Of a stretch of DNA of 11,383 bases, positions 7,111 through 11,383 are shown one piece after another. The position numbers and the translations under genes are program-made. The notes beneath the pieces are model-generated. The model searched no databases and was not told the origin of the DNA. It was given only the letters and a program-made list of their open reading frames with translations. Within the stretch, counting starts at the first letter, position 1, and every line of letters begins with the position of its first letter. The stretch covers positions 1 through 11,383 of the forward strand of contig JAQBDA010000148.1 of the NCBI GenBank assembly GCA_032124675.1, read 5' to 3'. The DNA comes from JAQBDA01 sp032124675. GTDB taxonomy: Bacteria > Chloroflexota > Anaerolineae > Anaerolineales > UBA4823.

Positions 7111-7161
7111 ATGGCGAATAAGACAGCTCCCGGAATTTCTCTCTCCACTATTCTGATATGA
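7111..7161 (+). CDS. Possible 16-codon leader ORF coupled to the MttB-family gene
   Basis: An ORF of 16 codons (MANKTAPGISLSTILI) starts with ATG 7111, six bases after GTGAGG (7099-7104). It ends at TGA 7159-7161, overlapping the methyltransferase ATG at 7158 as ATGA. The methyltransferase itself has no recognisable Shine-Dalgarno sequence (the bases before it are CTCTCTCCACTATTCTGAT), and its own frame is closed upstream by TAA at 7119-7121. Ribosomes finishing this ORF could therefore re-initiate on the big gene. The peptide shows no regulatory codon run and no known motif. It may instead be a chance ORF. Confidence 0.4.
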   Translation: MANKTAPGISLSTILI

Positions 7162-8561
7162 AATTTACCCTCTTTACCAACGAAGAAATCCTTGAAATCC
7201 ACAATGCCTCGCTGCGCGTGCTGGCTGAGACCGGCATCCTGATCGACGATCCAGAAGGGCGGGCGCTGCTCTTCGACCACGGTGCGACAGAGCGAAATGA
7301 CAGGCTGTGCCTGCCGCCGGACCTGGTGGAAGCCTGCCTGGCGAAATGCCCATCCACCGTCACCCTGCACGGACGGCAGGGCACGGCAATCCTGGGGGAT
7401 GGCAGCCTGCACGTGCACAACCTGGGCGGGGCACGCGATGTATTCGACAGCCCCGGCGGCGGGCTGCGCCAGGCGACAGCCGCTGACGTTGCCGAAAGCA
7501 CCCGCCTGATGGATGCCCTGGAGAACGTCACCACCATCACGCCCCTTTACACGCCGCGCGACGTCCCCGCGCATATGATGATCCTGACCATGTTCGACCA
7601 GACCGTGCGAAACACGCTCAAGGTAGTCAACGGTCCGGGGGTTACCACGCCGCAGGAGGTGCGCAGGCTGTATGAGATGATGCAGGTCGTCTTCGGCGAC
7701 CAGCCTGCCGTCTCGCTGGGCGCCTCGCCGGTCAGCCCGCTCAACTTCCTGGGCGAGATCGTACCGGTCTTCATGGAGATCGCCCGCCACGGTCTGCCCT
7801 GCGGCCCGCTGCCCTGCCCGTCCGTCGGCGCGACCTCTCCCATGTCGCTGGCGGGATCGCTGGTGCAGCAGAACGCCGAGAACCTGGCCTCGATCGTGCT
7901 CATCCAGCTTACCAATCCGAGCAACCCGGTGGTGTACTGCGGCAGGCTCTCGGTGCTCAATATGCGCAGCGGCGCGCCCATCTGGGGCAACCCGGAAGTC
8001 GGCCTGCTGTCTGCCGGCACGGTGCAGCTCGGTCACCACTACAACCTGCCGGTCAATGTGTACGGGCTGGCCGCCAGCGGCTACGCAGCCGACATGCAGA
8101 GCGGATACGAACGCGCTATCAATGCCCTGGTGCCTGCCCTGGCGGGTGCCGATGAGCTTTCCGGCGTGGGTGAGATGGCGGGCGGAACGATCTCCTCCAA
8201 CTTCCAGATCGTGGCTGATGATGATATCTACGGTATGGTGCAGCGTGTGCGGCGCGGCTTCGCAGTAGACCAGGACAGCCTGGCGGTGGATGTGATCGCG
8301 CATGCCATGGACAGCGGGCGCAACTTCTTGAAAGAAAAGCACTCACGCCAGTACCTGCGGGCGGGAGAGATCTGGCACGGCAGGCTGGGCATCCAGGAAT
8401 CGAGCTACGATACCTGGCAAGCAGCCGGAGCTACCACCGTGATTGAGCGCGCCCAGAGCGAGGCGCAGAAAATTCTTGCGGAGCACGAGGTGCCCCCACT
8501 GAGCGACGAGCAGACCCGCGCCCTGGACGAGATCATGAAAGCCGCCTATGCCGGACAATGA
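7158..8561 (+). CDS. MttB-family (trimethylamine methyltransferase-like) corrinoid methyltransferase, non-pyrrolysine type
   Basis: This 467-residue cytoplasmic protein belongs to the MttB superfamily. These TIM-barrel enzymes move a methyl group from a methylated amine to the Co(I) of a partner corrinoid protein. Family landmarks include EEILEIHNASLRVLAETGI near the N-terminus, LHVHNLGGARDVFD with the downstream ATAADVAESTRLMDALENV, and GAPIWGNPEVGLLSAGTVQLG (the central barrel segment) leading to ADELSGVGEMAGGTISSNFQIVADDD. The frame has no internal TAG and stops with TGA, so it has no pyrrolysine. It is thus like the glycine betaine methyltransferase (MtgB) branch, whose known members act on quaternary amines such as glycine betaine, carnitine or proline betaine, rather than trimethylamine. 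The length is typical. It overlaps the activator gene by 14 bases, and a corrinoid protein gene lies 2 kb downstream. The substrate is undetermined. Confidence 0.88.
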   Translation: MKFTLFTNEEILEIHNASLRVLAETGILIDDPEGRALLFDHGATERNDRLCLPPDLVEACLAKCPSTVTLHGRQGTAILGDGSLHVHNLGGARDVFDSPGGGLRQATAADVAESTRLMDALENVTTITPLYTPRDVPAHMMILTMFDQTVRNTLKVVNGPGVTTPQEVRRLYEMMQVVFGDQPAVSLGASPVSPLNFLGEIVPVFMEIARHGLPCGPLPCPSVGATSPMSLAGSLVQQNAENLASIVLIQLTNPSNPVVYCGRLSVLNMRSGAPIWGNPEVGLLSAGTVQLGHHYNLPVNVYGLAASGYAADMQSGYERAINALVPALAGADELSGVGEMAGGTISSNFQIVADDDIYGMVQRVRRGFAVDQDSLAVDVIAHAMDSGRNFLKEKHSRQYLRAGEIWHGRLGIQESSYDTWQAAGATTVIERAQSEAQKILAEHEVPPLSDEQTRALDEIMKAAYAGQ

Positions 8562-10407
8562 ACAGCCCTCGTTAAAACATATCGTCAATATGCAGCCGGT
8601 CGGGCGCAGGGCGGAGGTTAACCCAGGCATGACCCTGCTGGAAGCCGCCCAATCCGCCGGGGTGGAGCTGGCTTCGGTGTGCGGCGGCGTGGGGGTGTGC
8701 GATAGCTGCCAGATACGCCTGGTAGAAGGCAGCCTGACCCCCATTACATTGGAAGAGGAGAGCCTGTTCAGCGATCAGGAGTTAGCCCAGGGCTACCGCC
8801 TTGCTTGCCAGGCCGCTCCAACCAGCGACGTCAAGATCGATATCCCTCCCGAATCGCTGACCACCCCCCAACGCCTACAGGTGGAAGGGCAGAGCACCCG
8901 GGTAGCGCCTGCCCCGGCTGTTGCCGCTTACGATCTGGATGTAGAACCGCCAAATCTGCACGACCTGCGCGCCGACACCGCCCGGGTGACGGATGCACTG
9001 GTCACCAAAGGATTGGTGGATTCGCCCGATTACAGCCTGGCGCTGCTCCAGACCCTCTCAGCGGACTTGCGGGATTCAGGCTGGTCAGGGCGCGCCGTGC
9101 TGCGTGGGCGTGAAGTCATCTGCTGGATACCCAAAGAGGTGCGCCTGGCGGGTCTGGCAGTCGACGTCGGCACGACCAAAGTAGCAGCTTACCTGGTCGA
9201 CCTGCAGAGCGGAGAGACACATGCCAAAGCCGGGGCGATGAACCCGCAGATCGCCTTCGGCGAAGACGTGGTCAGCCGCATCGCTTACTGCGACAAGCAC
9301 CCTGACGGGCGGCGGACCTTGCAAGAGCGGCTGCTTGGGGCGATCAACCAGCTGACCGTAAACCTGCTGGAAGAAATCGGTCCAACGGCAGGCATTAGGC
9401 GTGAGCAAATCGTCGATGCGGTGGTGGTGGGCAATACCGCCATGCACCACCTATTCGCCGGGCTGCCGGTCTCCCAGCTCGGGCACTCCCCTTACGTCCC
9501 GTCGGTGAGCGAAGCCCTTAACCTGCGCGCCGGCGACCTGGGGCTAGCACTCGGCCGTGGTGCATACGTGCACCTGCCGCCCAATATCGCCGGGTATGTG
9601 GGCGCCGACCATGTCGCCATGGTGCTGGCGACCAATACCTGGCGGGCAGAGCGCACCACCCTGGCGCTGGACATCGGCACAAATACGGAGATCAGCCTAA
9701 AGCACCAGGACCGCCTGCTGTGCTGCTCGTGCGCCTCCGGACCGGCGTTCGAGGGGGCGCATATCCGCGATGGCATGCGCGCCGCTCCCGGTGCCATAGA
9801 ACGTGTACAGATCAGCGACCAGGACCGGCGCATCCGCGTGCAGACCATCGGCGACCAACCCCCGGTAGGCATCTGCGGCTCGGGCATCCTGGAGGCAATC
9901 TCGGAGATGTTCCGCTCGGGCGTGCTGGACCAGCGCGGTGCTCTGGTGGGCACGCATCCACTGGTGCGCAGGCGGGATGGACTGAATGAATTCGTGCTGG
10001 CTGAGACGGGCGACAGCGGTCACGGAAAAGAGGTGCTGGTGACCCGCCGGGATGTGAACGAGATCCAGCTTGCCAAGGGTGCTATCCGCGCCGGAATCGA
10101 GATCCTGCTGGCGGAAGCTGGCATCCCGGCCGAGGCGATCGAGGATTTCATCATTGCCGGAGCATTTGGCACGTATATCAGTGTCCCCAGCGCCATCCGG
10201 GTGGGCATGTTCCCGTCTCTGCCATTGTCTCGATTCCGCCAGGTTGGCAACGCCGCCGGAGCAGGCGCACGGCAGATGCTTGTCTCTACCCGGCAGCGAG
10301 AATTTGCGGAGGAGATCGCCGATCAGTTAGAATATATCGAATTGTCATCACATCCAAATTTCACGAACGAGTTCTCACACCGGCTGTTCTTCCCGGTAAA
10401 ACAATAA
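8548..10407 (+). CDS. RACo-type corrinoid-activating protein (2Fe-2S ferredoxin plus ASKHA ATPase, DUF4445)
   Basis: This protein uses ATP to drive one-electron reduction of corrinoid inactivated to Co(II) back to Co(I). Residues 10-100 form a plant-type 2Fe-2S ferredoxin domain with Cys45, Cys51, Cys54 and Cys87 (CX5CX2CX32C). After a linker, the actin-like ASKHA part begins with LAVDVGTTKVAAYLVD (203-218, first phosphate loop). It continues with VVGNTAMHHLFAGL (293-306), LALDIGTNTEISL (372-384, second phosphate loop), CASGPAFEGAHIRDGM (395-410), GICGSGILEAISEM (441-454) and AGAFGTYISVPSAIRVGMFP (537-556). All four cluster ligands and both phosphate loops are intact, and 619 residues is normal for RACo-like proteins. 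The start overlaps the methyltransferase stop by 14 bases, and no strong Shine-Dalgarno sequence is seen, consistent with coupling. Its natural client is probably the corrinoid protein encoded at 10612. Confidence 0.92.
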   Translation: MPDNEQPSLKHIVNMQPVGRRAEVNPGMTLLEAAQSAGVELASVCGGVGVCDSCQIRLVEGSLTPITLEEESLFSDQELAQGYRLACQAAPTSDVKIDIPPESLTTPQRLQVEGQSTRVAPAPAVAAYDLDVEPPNLHDLRADTARVTDALVTKGLVDSPDYSLALLQTLSADLRDSGWSGRAVLRGREVICWIPKEVRLAGLAVDVGTTKVAAYLVDLQSGETHAKAGAMNPQIAFGEDVVSRIAYCDKHPDGRRTLQERLLGAINQLTVNLLEEIGPTAGIRREQIVDAVVVGNTAMHHLFAGLPVSQLGHSPYVPSVSEALNLRAGDLGLALGRGAYVHLPPNIAGYVGADHVAMVLATNTWRAERTTLALDIGTNTEISLKHQDRLLCCSCASGPAFEGAHIRDGMRAAPGAIERVQISDQDRRIRVQTIGDQPPVGICGSGILEAISEMFRSGVLDQRGALVGTHPLVRRRDGLNEFVLAETGDSGHGKEVLVTRRDVNEIQLAKGAIRAGIEILLAEAGIPAEAIEDFIIAGAFGTYISVPSAIRVGMFPSLPLSRFRQVGNAAGAGARQMLVSTRQREFAEEIADQLEYIELSSHPNFTNEFSHRLFFPVKQ

Positions 10408-10413
10408 TATCGC

Positions 10414-10579
10414 ACCACAGAGACACTGAGTACACTGAGTTTTTTAATAATCAAGACACGGGTAGTCCAGAGATGCCCATGTTTCCGGTCTGATAAAAAT
10501 CATAATATCTATAGATGACAAGTGATCGCGGATAATCAATATACTTAAAATTACTCTGTGCTCTCTGTGTCTCTGTGGT
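10414..10579. repeat. Inverted-repeat element (MITE-like) with arms of three 9-base units
   Basis: Two 27-base arms face each other, at 10414-10440 and 10553-10579. The left arm reads as ACCACAGAG, ACACTGAGT, ACACTGAGT. The right arm, on the reverse strand, reads as ACCACAGAG, ACACAGAGA, GCACAGAGT. The arms agree at 22 of 27 positions, with the outermost 13 identical. The 112 bases between are AT-rich and contain no ORF of note, only a small perfect palindrome ATCTATAGAT (10507-10516). No transposase gene and no clear target-site duplication are seen. The element fills most of the 204-base gap between the activator gene and the corrinoid gene. It may be a non-autonomous mobile element or a dispersed intergenic repeat. 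Similar CACAGAG-type repeats occur in many environmental genomes to my recollection, which I cannot verify here. Confidence 0.75.
10546..10551 (+). promoter_or_regulatory. Weak -10-like hexamer before the corrinoid gene
   Basis: TAAAAT sits in the same octamer (TTAAAATT) as the candidate box at 6704-6709. It lies inside the repeat element, just before its right arm and 61 bases before the corrinoid ATG. It lacks the TG extension and a clear -35 hexamer. If used, the corrinoid gene would have its own promoter supplied by the element, and the right arm would be in the transcript leader. Confidence 0.2.
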
Positions 10580-10611
10580 AAATAAAGTGGTGAAATCAAA
10601 AGGAGCGCAAT

Positions 10612-11259
10612 ATGGAAAATGAAATATTTCAAAAAATCAGCCAGACCTTGATCGATGGCGACCCGGATGCGTGCGTGGAGCTGACCCAGGAAGCCATGGC
10701 GGCTGGCGTCGACCCGATGGCGGTCATCCGCCAGGGACTGATGCCTGGTATGGATGTTGTCGGAGAGAAGTTCGGTTCGGGTGAGTATTTCCTGCCCGAC
10801 CTGATCATCGCTGCCGATGGGATGCAGCAAGCCATGGACCTGCTGGAGCCCCAACTACAAGCCAACCAGCAGACCCTTGAGGTGGCTGGTACGGTCGTGC
10901 TGGGTACGGTCAAGGGTGATATCCACGAGATCGGCAAATCGCTGGTCGGCACCATGCTGTCTGCCAACGGCTTTAAAGTACACGACCTGGGCGTGGATGT
11001 GCCCATCGAGAAATTCGTCGCCATGGTCAAGGAGACCGGCGCCAACCTGGTAGGGCTTTCGGCGCTGCTCACCACCACCATGACGGTACAGGGGCAGGTG
11101 ATCGAGGCGTTGGGCGAGGCCGGACTGCGCGCGCAGGTGAAGGTGATGGTCGGCGGTGCTCCGGTCACCCGCTCCTGGGCGGAAGAGATCGGCGCAGACG
11201 GATATGCCGAAGACGCCATGGGTGCGGTCTCTATGGCGCGCTCATTGGTTGCGGCATGA
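10612..11259 (+). CDS. Corrinoid (cobalamin-binding) protein of the MttC/MtbC type
   Basis: This 215-residue protein carries the corrinoid that shuttles methyl groups between methyltransferases. Residues 1-88 form the helical cap typical of the family (IFQKISQTLIDGD; AADGMQQAMDLLEPQL at 67-82). Residues 93-215 form the B12-binding Rossmann domain, with the lower axial histidine in GDIHEIGKSLV (Asp103, His105, Gly108), the GLSALLTTTM stretch (148-157, S-x-L) and VGGAPVT (180-186). All expected binding motifs are present and the length is normal. A strong Shine-Dalgarno sequence AGGAG (10601-10605) lies six bases before the ATG. The stop overlaps the next gene as ATGA. With the MttB-family protein and the RACo-type activator it makes a complete first half-reaction set. 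The gene is separated from them by the inverted-repeat element, so its expression may differ from theirs. Confidence 0.93.
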   Translation: MENEIFQKISQTLIDGDPDACVELTQEAMAAGVDPMAVIRQGLMPGMDVVGEKFGSGEYFLPDLIIAADGMQQAMDLLEPQLQANQQTLEVAGTVVLGTVKGDIHEIGKSLVGTMLSANGFKVHDLGVDVPIEKFVAMVKETGANLVGLSALLTTTMTVQGQVIEALGEAGLRAQVKVMVGGAPVTRSWAEEIGADGYAEDAMGAVSMARSLVAA

Positions 11260-11383
11260 ATAAAGTTCGTTGGGGACTTTTATCCACCGCCCGCATCAAC
11301 CGGCGGTTGATCCCCGCAATCCGCGCCTCCCGGCGCGGTGATCTGGTCGCCATCGCCAGCCGGGATGAAGCCCACGCCAAGGC
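11256..11383 (+). CDS. Gfo/Idh/MocA-family oxidoreductase (3' end cut by window)
   Basis: Only the first 42 codons are present. They encode VRWGLLSTARINRRLIPAIR followed by GDLVAIASRDEAHAKA, which fits the N-terminal NAD(P)-binding Rossmann strand-helix-strand of Gfo/Idh/MocA dehydrogenases: a G-x-x-(S/G)-T-A-x-I turn, then the second strand VAIASRD. ATG 11256 overlaps the corrinoid protein stop as ATGA, so the two are translationally coupled. In this setting it may oxidise the carbon skeleton linked to methyl-group removal, or it may be unrelated. The catalytic domain lies outside the window, so the substrate cannot be guessed. Confidence 0.75.
   Translation, partial: MNKVRWGLLSTARINRRLIPAIRASRRGDLVAIASRDEAHAK

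Noticed and set aside
7068..8342. A 424-codon open frame on the - strand, opposite the MttB-family gene
   Set aside because: It is antisense to a strongly recognised gene in GC-rich DNA. Its translation is rich in His, Arg, Gly and Ala with no family motif, as expected for a shadow frame.
7158..8561. Pyrrolysine-containing MttB (amber read-through)
   Set aside because: The frame is uninterrupted over 467 codons and ends with TGA. There is no in-frame TAG to read through.
10441..10552. Small gene or RNA inside the inverted-repeat element
   Set aside because: No ORF with a ribosome-binding site and no stable extended fold beyond a 10-base palindrome and a 5-bp hairpin could be made out. A - strand frame running through it (10444-10854) is a shadow of the corrinoid gene.

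Overview
The window is a one-directional stretch of bacterial DNA. All nine recognisable genes, plus one possible 16-codon leader, read on the + strand. Spacing is tight, with four-base ATGA overlaps at 5747 and 11256 and longer overlaps at 2593-2609 and 8548-8561. The content points to an uncultured or anaerobic bacterium that handles methyl groups with corrinoid proteins. Two large membrane glycosyltransferase-like genes, a GYD-domain protein, an MttB-family methyltransferase and a TGnTAAAAT-type promoter together suggest Chloroflexota (Anaerolineae-like). This taxonomic guess is an inference, because no marker gene is present.

Region 1 (1-4098) holds two overlapping integral-membrane proteins: a GT-C-like polytopic protein cut at the left edge, and a DUF2723/GT117-type protein. 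Both probably act in envelope or protein glycosylation. This part is visibly less GC-rich than the rest: the 60-base line at 3001 has 24 G/C, against 42 in the line at 7441.

Region 2 (4159-6685) holds a cysteine hydrolase of the isochorismatase fold, two near-identical tandem palindromes, a thioredoxin-reductase-like flavoprotein of the ferredoxin-NADP reductase subtype, and an ATGA-coupled radical SAM protein. The radical SAM protein is clearly built on the RlmN/Cfr pattern, but it lacks the N-terminal domain and one of the two mechanistic cysteines. This pair is the least explained part of the window.

Region 3 (6701-11383) holds a candidate extended -10 promoter, a GYD-domain protein, a possible leader ORF coupled to an MttB-family (non-pyrrolysine) methyltransferase, and a RACo-type ferredoxin/ASKHA corrinoid-activating ATPase. 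After these come an inverted-repeat element made of 9-base units, a corrinoid-binding protein, and the first codons of a Gfo/Idh/MocA oxidoreductase. The methyltransferase, corrinoid protein and activator form a working set. The methyltransferase would demethylate an unknown methylated (probably quaternary) amine onto Co(I) corrinoid, and the activator would rescue corrinoid oxidised to Co(II). The second methyltransferase, which would take the methyl group from the corrinoid to a carrier such as tetrahydrofolate, is not in the window. No rRNA, tRNA, CRISPR array or transposase gene was seen, and no gene-free stretch exceeds 300 bases.
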